Assembly (NCBI RefSeq): GCF_000204055.1
Contig: NW_006768770.1
Coordinates: 453,196 to 517,195 of the forward strand
Direction of reading: 5' to 3'
DNA: 64,000 bases
Source: Melampsora larici-populina 98AG31
Lineage: Eukaryota; Basidiomycota; Pucciniomycetes; Pucciniales; Melampsoraceae
The notes under the pieces are model-generated. The model searched no databases. It was not told where the DNA came from and saw only the letters and a list, made by a program, of their open reading frames with translations. Shown in pieces: positions 33,682 through 45,546 of this stretch. Numbering within the stretch: the first letter of the stretch is position 1; every line of letters starts with the position of its first letter. Made by a program: the position numbers and the translations under genes.

Positions 33682-34904
33682 ATGCAGCCCGATTCGTTAC
33701 TCATTCAATCCAACGGGCTACCTACTCGCTCTCTGGCTTTGGCTAATTTGACGCTAATGATCATCTGGTGGCATATCTACCAGATGGAAGAACTGCGCGA
33801 GTGGCTACAGTACTTGACCTACATCGAACACCTTGGTGGTGATCCTCTACCCAACCTGTCGGCCCGTTGTGTCAATGTGGAGACGTGGCACCCTCGCATC
33901 AGCCAACTCACCACACGTTTCTATCCAGATGAGATCTTGGCAATCCACCACTGGGGTGGATTTCCAGAAAGCATTGTACTGGAGAATCAAGCTCGGGAAG
34001 ACGGTCGTACTGCCCTAGCCATATATTTGGCTCGTTTGGCGACACCATCTCGTTACTTCGACCTATCTCAAACTTTCGGCCGCGAGACTTCCATCATCGG
34101 TCGGATCTGTCGGTGGGTGCAAGTGTGGATATACGAAAACTGGGGTAGTTTGTTAAAATGGTCAGCTCGTCGATATCCGCCGGATGTGTTGGAAGGTATG
34201 GCCGCAAGTTGGGTCGAGGAGAAGGATTGTCCAATGGACAACTGTATTGGGTTCCTCAACGGTAAGCACTTTCACTACCTTTCAAGGAAGTTTTCACTGC
34301 CAACTCGACTCACAGTCTGACGGCGTGACAGGTACGGTGTGGCGCATTGCCCGACCAAAGTATAACCAACGCTATTTCTACAATGGTCATAAACGAGTCC
34401 ACAGCCTGAAATTCCAGGCTGTGGTCACACCAGAGTACGTCAGCTCCGGTTACTTACGTACGGTCATGCCTGTGGCTGACTATTTTGGGCGTTTATCTGC
34501 TGTCTAGTGGCATCACTGCGGATCTGACCGAGGCGTACATAGGCTCTCGGCACGACACAGCCATCTTGAGGTTATCGGGGCTCACCAAAGTATTGGAAGA
34601 AGATGCCAAAGGATTTGAAGACCGCCAAATGATGCTATACGGAGACCAAGGTTATCGCAACTTGGCTGTCATGCTGACCCCGTACCCAGGCCTCAACCTT
34701 GGTCCTGACCAAGCAAGGTTCAATCAGGTGATGGCGAGTGTTTGCATCGCGGTGGAACACAAATTTGGACGGGCGCGAAACATATTCTGCATGACCCAGT
34801 ATAAGGGCAAGTTCATTTCGAAAACTGGTCCTCTATGTGCAAATGGATGTTTGGTGATTTCCGTTTCCCCAATCCGCAGACAACTTGAGGTTCTACGTGA
34901 ATGA
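33682..34904 (+). CDS. Second Harbinger-type transposase, first catalytic Asp replaced by Asn
   Basis: DDE_Tnp_4/HARBI1-like. Exons 33682-34261, 34332-34434 and 34508-34904 join in phase through GTAAGC and GTACGT donors. The second junction restores VVTPDGITADL, the family's VVTPDG motif. In order: IHHWGGFPESIVLE, TFGRETSIIGRI (helix-turn-helix-like), IGFLNGTVWRIARP (where the family has GFIDGT), RHDTAIL (second Asp) and AVEHKFGRARN (Glu). The Asp-to-Asn change at the first position (codon 34258-34260) predicts a catalytically dead enzyme. The tail after FCMTQYKGKF is atypical and may be frameshifted or need another intron. ATG 33682 is the first good start; an upstream in-frame extension to 33559 lacks ATG. 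Confidence 0.72.
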
Positions 34905-35736
34905 ACTTAACATCTTCTACCATGGGGCAGTGATCATCAAGAACTTGTTGATCTGCTGCGGTCGTGGCCCGCTGGGCGGCGTTGCAGCGCCTCCAACCCT
35001 GGAGGCATACTTAGGGGGTCGCTGAACATGGGGTCTTCATCGTCCGTCCGAAGAGCCCCTCATACCGTGTTTCTGTATACCTGCTTGTTTTCTTAATCTC
35101 GATTGTACCTACCTAGGGCTAGCTTGTGTGAACTTGTGAAACTGGGTGATTTGTGTGCGAAATGACAATATTCGTGTCTTCTGAACAAAACTTGACTGGC
35201 CTTTTGATCTTCTTCGCGTGAGGGTAAAGATAATCGAGCGTGGAACACGCTCCACATGCGAGTGCCTAATGACAGTGCCTAATGAGAGGGTCAAATGTCT
35301 TACCTGAAGGCTTACGATGGGGTGCGTGGTCATGAAGGTGAGGAGATAGTCTGACTTCCTATCTCTCATTGGATCTTAGGAGATCAAAGGGGCACGTTGA
35401 CAAGCAGAATGGAGGGGGCAACAAGGTAGATATAGCCAGATCTACCAAAGAAGATTTTCATTGGGTACTTTGAATTGCAGGCTCAATTGTTCTAAGTTAT
35501 TTTAATGTTTGGAAGTAGGAGATCAAAAACAGCAGGGTTCAAGCCAAGAGCATAACAGGAAAAGAGACATAGATAAAACGGAGGCAACATTCATCAAAGA
35601 AAGTGATGAAGTACGTTAGGTAGATAACTGTTGGTGAAGGTATAGGTCGTCAGACACATACTTTTGAATGAAGTAAAAAGGGTAATACTAACTTTTTCGG
35701 AAAGGTCAAGCGTTATTTTGGGCCGGGGTAAGTCTC
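34905..35736. other. Convergent spacer between transposase and companion gene
   Basis: Contains a GC-rich patch just after the transposase stop (about 34960-35020). No gene seen. Confidence 0.35.
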
Positions 35737-38656
35737 TCACCAAGCAATTGTTTGAGCATGGCACCCATGCCGGAAAGGGTCCCTTGCACTTTGGCCAAAG
35801 AGGTCTTTGGTCACTGATTGATCCTTCTGATCATGACGAGTTCCAGCCGCCTGAAGCTCTTCACGTCGTAGTTGAATTGTGTCGCGGGCGGTTTGAGCGT
35901 CCAGCTCCAATCTCGCCACAGATTGAGCCAATTCCCGCTCACGTTGGGCGTTCATCACGGCCACCTGCTCCTGGTGGCGCTCAAGAGCCACCGCGGTGAG
36001 CTTGTTTGCGTGTTCAGCAGCCTCACGGCTCTTCATGGTCACATTGACCATGTGAGACGAGTTGCTATCGCTTTGGAGCTTTTTGTGGATACCGTCACGC
36101 AAAGCTCGAAAGGTACAAGGGGGTGCTTGAGCCTTGTCATCCGAACCCCCCTCAGGCTCATCATCGTTGACGGGCCCAGCGCGAGGAGGTGCCGAACGTG
36201 GTCTGGCAGCTCGAACATCACGCAGGTCATTAGCTCTTGCGAGGGCGCTGGCCGCAGCGTCTTTGACAGCTTTGGCATCTCCAGCCCGCCTGGTCATATC
36301 CTGCAAGGCCACCAAACAAAGTGTTTGAATGAGTTTTGGGTACGAAAAGGATAGTAGTTTCGAATGTACTTACTTTTTCATCCTTCTCCAAAGAGGCAAT
36401 TAATTCACGCAACTCGCTGTCGACCTCCTGGGTTCCGCTGGCCCGGGCTGACATCGCTTCGGCGTGTTTGAGCCAAGATTTCAGCGTGTCGAAGCGGGAT
36501 TTGAGAGCCTAGGTATACTTCGTGGTAGACAAATTTGTGAATTGGTCCATCGTATTGGCATGAGTCTGGATATGCCAAATATCCCGTTTAGTTAGGGCAA
36601 ATACATACAAGTGAGGAAGTGGAATCAAACTTGCCTTAAGGTGGTGCAAACAGGCACGGAATCTCTCCTGAGCCTCTTTCTTGCCCGCCGAGAACGGGTC
36701 AAACGAGACAAGGTGTGACAGCCAGAGCGTATCGAGATCGCCTGGCTCGCCCCATCGCATGCGATTGGAGGATCCTCTGCCATCCGACTTCTTTGAGGTT
36801 GGCGAGGAGGCTTCCCCGAGACCGCCAGGTTCAGGAAGGTCACGGGAGGTTTTAGAAGTCGTGATGGGAGTGGGCAGGCGCGTGTGATCGGTTCGATTGG
36901 TTGACCGGGTCATGGTAGGGCTAGGTAACCGACGCTCCGGTTGTGAGGGGGCGTGAGGAGTGGTCGCAGAGGTCGCAGTCATTGGAGCACCGTTTCGTGT
37001 GGTTATAGAAGCTCCAGGGTATGTGAGGCGGGGAAAGGGGTGTCGTGAGGGTGCGGGGGTGATGATGACGGGGTTGGTTGCCCTTTGAGGAAAGGAAACA
37101 GAGCGACATACACCGGCGGGGGTTGCTGGATTTACCGAGCCCAGTAGAGGCATTTCTGGTGTTCCACGGGCACGGCTGATTCAGGCGGCTTTTCCTTTGG
37201 CTGGTGCCTTGGGAAGCGAGGTGTTGGAGGCCAGGCGGGTCTTTGGCAAAGGGCCAGTAGATGAGGTGTCACCATCGTCCTCCAACTCGTCGACCTCTTC
37301 ATCACCTTTGTCCTGATCAGTATTGAGGCGGCGACGAGCGACGGATAAATCAGCCAAGTCCCCTCGATGCTTAACCGGCGAACTCTTGCAAATGAGCTCT
37401 CGGACACCGGGAGGCCTTTCAGTGGCCGACGTAGAAGCTGTCACAGAAGAAGGCGTAGGCGTTGATGGCGACTTATTTGTCGGTTGCGCCGCAGACCCCC
37501 GGAGAGTTTGGTGATGGGTGACCAAACGTTCCACTGTGACAAACATATAGTCAGTCAGGGGGATGGCCAGCAAAAGAACGCGGTTGTTACTCACCTGAGT
37601 GGCCAGGGGTTAGTTCCTCCTTGTCGGAATCTTGCAACAGATGCTGAAGGCAATTGTCCTCAGCACCCGAAGACAAGGACAGCTTGTCTTCTCGGAGGAC
37701 ATGGAGGTTGAACTCTGCTGAAGCCAGAGCCTCACGTACAGGATTGGTGCCATCCCTGCACCATGGCAGGGGGTCGGAGACATGGTCGAGGCCGTTGAGG
37801 TTAAGGGCGGCAGTGCAAACACCGTTAAACAAAACGGCTATCCGGTCGTTAGAGATCACTCGCGGGTATCTCCAGTCAATCATACTGTCGTAGTCGTCCT
37901 TTGACTTCCAGGGGGGGTGGGAGATGTCGTGGGTGTACGTCCTCCGGCCATCAATCCTGAGGGCAAGGTCAGACGTGATCAGTAGGTCCCCTCGTCACAT
38001 CATACTCTTGGAGAGAGGGCCAAAATACTTACAACTCGCCATTAGGTACCCATACCGCGCTGCTCGGGAACGGAGCACCAGACCCCATCTGCAAGACCGT
38101 GTGATCATCCGGTGGCGCACCCTGAGCCATCTTTGGCACCTCGAGGGGAACAATCACACCAGACCCAATCAAACGCAAGTATCTAAACATAAACACACTT
38201 ACCAAGACCTGTTGCTGGCTTGGTGGTTGATAACGGCCCGGGCCGTTTTCGCCAACACCACTTTGCTGAGACCCTCATAGATTGGGTTGACCCAGGACCT
38301 ATTGGCATTACCAGTGCACAGACTTGTTAGCAGGTGGTGACATCAGAGTGACCTATGGACCGACTAACAGGGGTCAAGGGGCGCAGACCAAGCCCCTGGT
38401 TTTCGAACTGCAGCGAACCCAAGGTGACGGTCTCGGGCAGGCGACCTGGTTCCAATGGGCGCTGGGGTTGAGCGGGTAACGGCGCCCAGGTGGGAGGAGA
38501 CCTTCGAGTCGGCATGGAGGCGGCATCAGGGCACTGTGGGGGCACATAGTTAACTAGGTGTCGTAGGATGTTAAGTACATAAGTTTTCCTCACCTGAGTA
38601 GGCAATCCACTCGAAAGGTTCAGGCCGGATGTCGGGGACCAGTTGGGTTGTGACAT
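35737..38656 (-). pseudogene. Large multi-exon companion gene of Harbinger-2, with two in-frame stops
   Basis: A set of collinear minus-strand exons: 38656-38594 (MSQPNWSPTSGLNLSSGLPT), Pro-rich exon to about 38365, WVNPIYEGLSKVVLAKTARA, HTVLQMGSGAPFPSSAVW, then IDGRRTYTHDISHPPW with DWRYPRVISNDRIAVLFNGV (about 37940-37590), Ser/Thr/Pro-rich region (37594-36900), GDLDTLWLSHLVSFDPFSAG with AQERFRACLHHLK (Myb/SANT-like, about 36760-36640), DTLKSWLKHAEAMSARASG, and a C-terminal Glu/Arg-rich coiled coil to 35737. A TGA at 37183-37181 (KGKAA-stop-ISRARG, same frame continuing) and a TAG near 36512-36510 interrupt it. Distinctly GC-richer than its surroundings. Converging with the transposase as in the first Harbinger element. 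Exon ends in the middle are provisional. Confidence 0.55.
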
Positions 38657-41228
38657 GCTGGTAAATCTGAATTAGGCATGTTTTTTTAGCATACGTCAGG
38701 TCAGACCTATCCATAGCCAGAAATGACACCATGACACACTTACCGGATTGAATTTATAGGGAGTATAAAAATTGTATATCTACACACACATGGCGTTAAG
38801 TTAGCAGGCGACAATCGTGGTTAACATAAGAGGACACCAACAGAGAAACCATACACACCAGGATGTAGCTTTATCATGCGATGGCGGCAAGGACCGGGGA
38901 GGAAACATATGCCTGCATATATACCAAAAATACCTGTTACAGGCCCTTTCACAAATATCAAAAGGTCAACCAAGGTTCTGTTGGGATAGTTGTGTGTAAA
39001 TGTCTAAGTCCTGTCTGCTACTTAGTCCTGTGTGACTTTCCTTTGACCTGTCAAGTCCTGCGTGACTATCACCTGATCATATTTCAATTCATTATTACAT
39101 CATATTACATAATTCCATTTCATAATAGTCTGCTTAGCAACTTGTCTGTTGTGTGACATCTATACGTGTTATTTCACTATATAGGCTAACTGGAACAGCT
39201 CAGGAAAGGTGCTCTTTTCTTCACCTTTCCTTGCTCTTTATTCCGCTGTTCCAGGTAGGCCTAAGACTCTTATTTTCTCTCTTTATCTTTATATATGTGC
39301 AATAACAAAGTCTTACCTTTCCTTGCTCTTTATTCCGCTGTTCCAGCGTGATCAAAAACCTAAGAGGTTCCTCCCAACCCATAACTTTGAGACGGTTTTT
39401 CAAGTCACAAAGCTGAACCTAAGCCTCCCAGAAGGAGAGACGTGCAATATAGACCACTATCAAATGGGTCTATGGGGCAAATTGCGTGTGAGACCACCTT
39501 GCATAGCAAGAAAAATTGAAGTTTAGAAATACGACCTTCGAATTTTTACAAAACGTTTTTATCAAGCTGACAAGCATGCAAGATCATCAAAAGATGTGCA
39601 GCACATTTTGTTTCCAGAGGTGATGAAAGCGATGGGCCGCACCCAAACCATCTGAGGCTCGACAACAAGAAACCCATTCGCTAGTGGTTCGAACTGCGCA
39701 ACGCGTTACAAAGTGGTAATTAAGTGCCATCACAGACGTAAATTGCGGAAAATCGCGAAAAACGAGCCCCATATCGAGATTTTGAAATAACAAAAAACTG
39801 GGAAATTGCGCCTGATGTCTATTGAAGACTTGAAATAGGAACTTAATTTCAGAGTGGTGGCAGTTAAGATTGAGATAAGAGGGCCGAGAAGCGAACAGGT
39901 AGGAGAATAACTATAAGATGAATGAATTAAAGCAAAAGAAGTATAAAGTAATATTAGAAGATGAGCGAGTAAAAAGAAAAAACAAATAAGAAAGAAGTAA
40001 AGGGCACTTACAGAATTGATAAAACAGTAAAACAATTTTGGGAATGATCGGCCGGAGGAAATGCTTTGGGGTTGAGGATTGAGTACGCGTCATGAGTTGA
40101 AATTGAGCAATCAAAAGGTATAAAGGGAGCGTTGTTCAAAGGGAAAGAGGGGGGGAGCATCCAAATTTGGATCCAAATTTGGATCCGATTTTGTGTATCC
40201 GAATAGTTGTGTGTGTACAAATCAAGTTGATTCATTAAAGTGTACTGTTTCGATTTAGAGAATCAACCTAAGTGTGTGCTTGTGGTATCGTATCTGTGTT
40301 AATTGAAAGTCCTATAAAACAAATTGTTAGAGTGTTGTTAGCGTGAAGAATAATCATTATCTTTTTTTATTATTTAAAGTTGAATTGGGATATTGTGTGG
40401 AAAAGAAGAAAGTAAAAGACTTACTTTTATTGTGTTTTGAAATAGTCAAAAGAAGCGTTATTGTTGTAGTTTGGTAGTGTTTTCTTTTGAAGATTGGTGG
40501 ATGCTGAGTTTGGTCGCATTCTAGTCGACAGACCGTAAAGCAGTCAAAGCTTTAAAATCAATCAGTAACCCGCCTCTTGATCCAAGTCGAGTCCGGGTCG
40601 AGTCGGGGTCAGAGTTTCATCACAGACCTGTACCAGTGTGTTACAACCTCGTGAAAATCAACACTCAAGCTCGAAGTTACATATCTCTGTACTGCGAACT
40701 TGTGTAGAGTCGTGTGTAATAGTGTTAGACTCCGCTCAGTGCTGCGCATCCAACCGTGTGGTGTAAATTAGGTTTTTGGGAAACCTTAAAAAGACAAGAA
40801 GTGAAAAGTAGAGAAGCCTCATTTTGAATTTCGAAATCATTTTCGAAGGACGAGGGCAGCTTCACAGCACCTGAGTTTTATCATCTCTCACGAGTGGTAA
40901 TTTGTCCCCTCTCCGGCTCAGCCTACGCTACACTGCGTAGGAGTTCTACACCGGGTTTTCCATAGCGGAGCCACCGAAACGCAATGGGCCGGGGTCTTGG
41001 GTACTCCAATATATATTGGAGTGATACAGTCAAGGGTGGAGGGGTATCACTCACCCCACCCCTTGTGCTGATCTCACCAGATCAAAACAGAACGCCTCAC
41101 ACCATCTTAGCTCGATTCAACCAATGGAACCCCCCTGGATGAGGCTTCAATGGCTCACCTGTGGTCCATCCGACTGCCGAAAGCTGGTATATATGTTGAT
41201 TTGGTAAGTCCCATTTGACCAATCAAAT
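38657..41228. other. Non-coding, with hairpins and short repeats
   Basis: No supported gene. Contains the repeat at 39190-39346; a 26-base palindromic tandem ATCCAAATTTGG motif at 40159-40184; a 20-base palindrome ACTCCAATATATATTGGAGT at 41003-41022; and CCTACGC/GCGTAGG near 40922-40941. The right end (about 41040-41228) is probably the far 5' flank of hAT-2, separated from it by hAT-1. Confidence 0.4.
39190..39346. repeat. Duplicated 32-bp unit sharing an inverted CTGGAACAGC
   Basis: A 32-base sequence (ACCTTTCCTTGCTC...GCTGTTCCAG) occurs at 39223-39254 and again at 39315-39346. An inverted CTGGAACAGC at 39190-39199 can pair with the end of either copy. Possibly terminal pieces of a short element. 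Confidence 0.7.
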
Positions 41229-41236
41229 CTCTGATC

Positions 41237-44200
41237 AACACCCAAACCCCCGCGCTGCAAACTGAGGCAGCGCGGGGGCAGCGCGGGGGTCCCGCCGCGG
41301 ACTCGGTCCAGTGAAGTATCACTGGGGCAAAAACTACGGCGGGCCCCGGGGTTCCCTGCGGTACGACCCGCCGCTGTCCAATTGTAGGTACCCCAGGGGG
41401 AACCCAGGGGCCCAGTTGGCTGATACTATAAGTATCCTCATCTGACACATCCGATGGCTACTATAGTCACGTTTTACCTCGTTCAACTTCGATCAACCCC
41501 ATCCGGATTGGGATTTTCCAAGATGGGCAACTTCCCGGTGACTGTAAGTAGTTTCATCAACTCTTTCAGAAGACCATGGCTTGATTTGTTGACAGCCATT
41601 CCTGCAGGGGACCTCCATCCATCCGAGTCAATTTACTCTGATACTCGAGGAGTATCATCAAAGCAAAGAGTTGGAATCTGATCAGACGAATCGGCCTCAG
41701 GCACTACTAGTTGCCATCGAATTCGACCTTTTCCCATCTTCAGTTTCTTATCTTAATCCAAGTTCTTTCTCAAATTTTTTCTTGCCTTCAGATCGAATCT
41801 TTATTTCTCATATTCCTATCTTGCCTATCCCTATCTCGCGATATCATTTCAAGAATTCTTCATATTTCCTTTCCTTGAATACCCTCTCAAATATCATCTT
41901 CACTATGAATCCGTCCAACTTATCTGTCCCCCAATCATCATCGAATTCTCTTGGAGTCCCACCTTCCACACCTGTTCGCGAAGTACGAACTTTACGAACC
42001 CGGTCCCCTCAACAACCTTCACCTGGATTCGTGCTGACTGGGTCGGATTCACGACGTAGGGTCACCAGAGAAGATACCAACACATCTCGCCCGACCTCCC
42101 CTACTAGTACCAACGAGTTACCTACTGCAAGTCGCCCTGGAGCAGCTCGAAAGCGAGTGCATGATGATGATGGAGATAACGAACCGGAACCGAGTATCAG
42201 GAAGAAAAAGAAAAAAACCCCAAAAGTAAGTACACGGTTATTTTACTACTTAAGTCAGATGTTATTGTATAAAGATCTCATTTTGAACTTTGCTTTGCTT
42301 TGCTTTGCTGATCTTGTAGGCTACCAAAGACAGGTCAGTTCCTAACGTGGTCGATGTTGACCAGGACTCGTCTTCCAATGAGGTGGTTGAAAGTCGTCCG
42401 GGGACAACAAAGGATGTCAAGGAACTTCTTAAGTATTATGGAATCCCACAGCACTACAAGAACGAGGTGTGTTAATTATTTAATCTTAGTTCAAATAATC
42501 AATTGCTTAGTTGACTAATATTGTTTTATGCTGTCACTCTATAGACCGGCCCATTCAAGCGATACTACCCCTGTCTTTGGTGCGGCGAATGGTACACTCG
42601 TGGCATCAAATCGAACGACAATCTCTATGCTCATCGTGACGGCGATAAGGAGCGTCGACCTTGTGAAGGGCGTAAGAAGGCAATCAAATCGGGCATGAAA
42701 CTTCCACCCACTTATCAACAAACACAGAAGGCTTCCAATATGAAGACACCCGGTGGCCAGTTTATGAACGCATTCCTCGATCGACCCACCTTCACTGTGC
42801 AGATGCTCAACATCCTGCTGGTCCTCTGGATCATCAGACAAGCGCTTCCTTGGATGAGGTTTTCTGACCCGATACTTCGAAGTGCGTTTAAATTGGCCAA
42901 CCCTTCGGCCGACATGCGATCCCCCACTTGGGCAGCACAAACTGCTAAAAAGGTCTATAAGAGTCTTCATTCCGAAGTTTTGCGAAAACTCAAGGTATGT
43001 AGTTTGATGTTGCTATCTCAGATGTGTACAAACTATTGATTGCATCTAATCAATCAACCAGGCTAACACCAGCCGTATCTGGTTGGTCCACGACGTGTGG
43101 ACAACCCGAGGAAATCGATTCGCCTTTATAGCATTAATAGCGTGTTATGTCGACGCTGAATTCCGCTATTGTCGGGTTTTGCTTACCCTGAAAATGGTTG
43201 CTTGGAATCATTATGGGACACTGTTGGCTCGGCCGGTGGCTAGGTATCTAATGCGTCATGAATTGCACGAAAAGATAAGTATTCTTTCCTTATCTTTGCA
43301 AAGGTTTCCAAAGCTGACTGTGGGTGTGTAATCCTTACGTTTTAGGCCAAACCACGGACTCTGGTTTGAACAACAACACCATGGCCATGGAGATGGAGGT
43401 GCTGTTTGCAGCGAATTCGATTTCCAAACCTGTGAATTGGGATAGTCACCAAAATCACGCTCAATGCTATTGCCACAAGTTGGCTCTAGTTGTGAGAGCC
43501 GGGTTGAAGGCGTTATCCATCGAATCGGGTCATTCAAAGCCAACCACTGACGGCAATGTAGCTCTTCCAATACCAACATTCCAGCTGAACGATCAAGATG
43601 TGAACGTAGCTGCTGATTCAGCTGACTCCGACGAAGAAGAGCCGCTGGACGAAGCGGATCAAAGTCCAGAACTCCCCGATGACGACTTCTGCTCAACAGT
43701 CACGAAGGTCTTAGCAAACCATCCTGGTAATATATTTGCGACCGCCGTTCAAAAGGTTATATCAATCACTTTATCTCAGCCTAGAGGTGAAGTAACTGAC
43801 ATATATGGTTATGTAGGTCAACACTGTCAGCAAGAAAATAGCGGGGTCTCATGCTCGTCGTCAAGAATTCAGGGGCCTCTGCAAGGAAGCAGGCTTGGAT
43901 CACCGGACCCCTATCGCCGGATATGGCATTCGCTGGAATGTCATATACGATTCTCGAACACGTATGTGTGCTGCAAAAGAGGTACATATTGTTTTTATTA
44001 TGGAAAATGTGATAGATACTTATATACAGTGATTGCCTATCATCACAGATTGTCAACAAGATGCTGGCCACCGACCGCAAATCTACCCAATATTTCAAAG
44101 GTATATTAATACATGAAGATGAGTGGGAAGCAATCGAGGCACTCAACAACATATTGGAGGTATGTTATCAAATAATTATCGTATTACCTTTATATTTGTT

Positions 44201-45443
44201 TATGACTGACTTGATTCTTTCCCATGTATGTCTAACAGATCTTTGCAACTGGGACCAAGCGCATTGAGGGCGACTTTCCTTCGGGTGCTATGGTCCTAGT
44301 CGAATATCACCAAATCAAGAAGTTGCTCAATGACGCTCGCAATAAGACCAAATCAAAACCATTGATTGACATGGTAGGGGTCATGCTAGACCAGGTCAAC
44401 TTATACCTAGACGAAGCTTTGGAATGTGACGCGCTGGTGTTGGCGACGATCATGCACCCTCGATATTGACTCGCATTCTTTCAAAAGGCATATCCGGATC
44501 ACAAAGACCGTGGAGCTACTCTCATTAATCAAGCTTTCTCTTCGGCCCTTGAGACTTACCAAAAACAACATTTAGGTTCGAGTCAACCACCACCTCCTGC
44601 AGATCAACCACAAGGTGAAGAGGACCACGACGACTTTGACGATTTCACAGCCAAAGGGAACGCCAATCCGGCGCAAACAGCACGTGAAGGTGAATTGGAA
44701 TCGTATTTGTTGGGTCATCGCGAATTTGACAAGACTAAGTCGGCACTAGATTGGTGGGACGTAAGTTATAAACATTTTCCTTTTCGAATTTTAATTTCTT
44801 ATCCATTCTGACTAACTTCTTCATTACTTTATCAGTCGAACCATGTTGTGTTCCCAGTACTGGCCGAATTGGCAAGAGACTACTTGGCCGTTTCAGGCAC
44901 AAGTTGCCCGGCAGAGCGAGTCTTCTCTAGCGCGGCCGATATCTGCACACAGGATCGTGGAGGGCTAATACCAGCTACAATGAGTAGGTTGGTGTGTTCA
45001 CGCGAATGGTTAAAGGATGGCATTGACCCAGTAGGCGATTATGGTAATGCCATAAAATATATTACTTCATACTTAGAGGGCGTAGACAAAAAGAAGAAGA
45101 AAGAAATTACAATTATAGACGACTGAAAATTAAATATGTGAACCTTCAAAAACCAATTAAATCCCAATCTGTGCGCTTGTTTTCCTTTGACTACAAAAAA
45201 ATTGTCATATAATCTCCTTATGAAACTACAAAAAAAATGTTTCTTTTTTTCATTTTGACCTGAAAAACACCCCCGTTTGGGGGTCTGCGGCGCGCTGCGA
45301 CTCAGTCGCGCGCGCCGCTGGCGAAGTGAGATTTTTGCTCCCTGCGACTGCGCTGGGGCGCGATCCCATAACAACTGAGGTTGATCGGCCCGCTGCCTCA
45401 GTGGACCCAAAAACCGCCGCGCTGCGGCAGGGTTTGGGTGTTG
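41237..45443 (+). mobile_element. hAT-1: complete hAT transposon, 4.2 kb
   Basis: Inverted ends (C)AACACCCAAACCC and GGGTTTGGGTGTTG are flanked by an exact 8-bp duplication CTCTGATC (41229-41236 and 45444-45451), the hAT hallmark. Subterminal regions are GC-rich with repeated gcagcgcggg-like and gcgcgc words at both ends, probable transposase binding sites. The right flank runs 96 bases later into the start codon of hAT-2, so this copy inserted in the leader of an older hAT. Confidence 0.92.
41905..45126 (+). pseudogene. hAT-1 transposase, open except one UGA
   Basis: Nine exons, of which the first boundaries are 41905-42225, 42320-42466, 42545-42994, 43062-43278 and 43346-43755, all in phase. 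Further exons start with IVNKMLATD, IFATGTKRIEG and SNHVVFPVLA. Domains: disordered basic N-terminus (RKKKKK), BED-like zinc finger (YPCLWCGEWYTRG...LYAHRDGD), RNase H-like DDE core (LVHDVWTTRGNRFAF, LLTLKMVAWNHYGTLLA, CYCHKLALVV) with the hAT insertion, and the C-terminal dimerisation region (LARDYLAVSGTSCPAERVFS, WLKDG). The single defect is TGA at 44467-44469 between HPRY and LAFFQK. Either a CGA-to-TGA mutation or read-through; hAT-2 has TGA at the same codon. Confidence 0.88.
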
Positions 45444-45546
45444 CTCTGATCGTATCTTAGAAACTGACCCAACCATTCCTTTCCTTCTTTCAAATCGATT
45501 CTCCACTTTCTTTCATCCAATTCAATTCATCCAATCATATCTCAAC

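Noticed and set aside
34485..34510. Stop codon and frame break in Harbinger-2 transposase
   Set aside because: A GTACGT..TAG intron (34435-34507) removes it and restores VVTPDG in phase.
43270..43345. Apparent AT-initiated (U12-type) intron in hAT-1 and hAT-2
   Set aside because: A GT donor four bases later gives the correct phase in both genes, so ordinary GT..AG splicing explains it.
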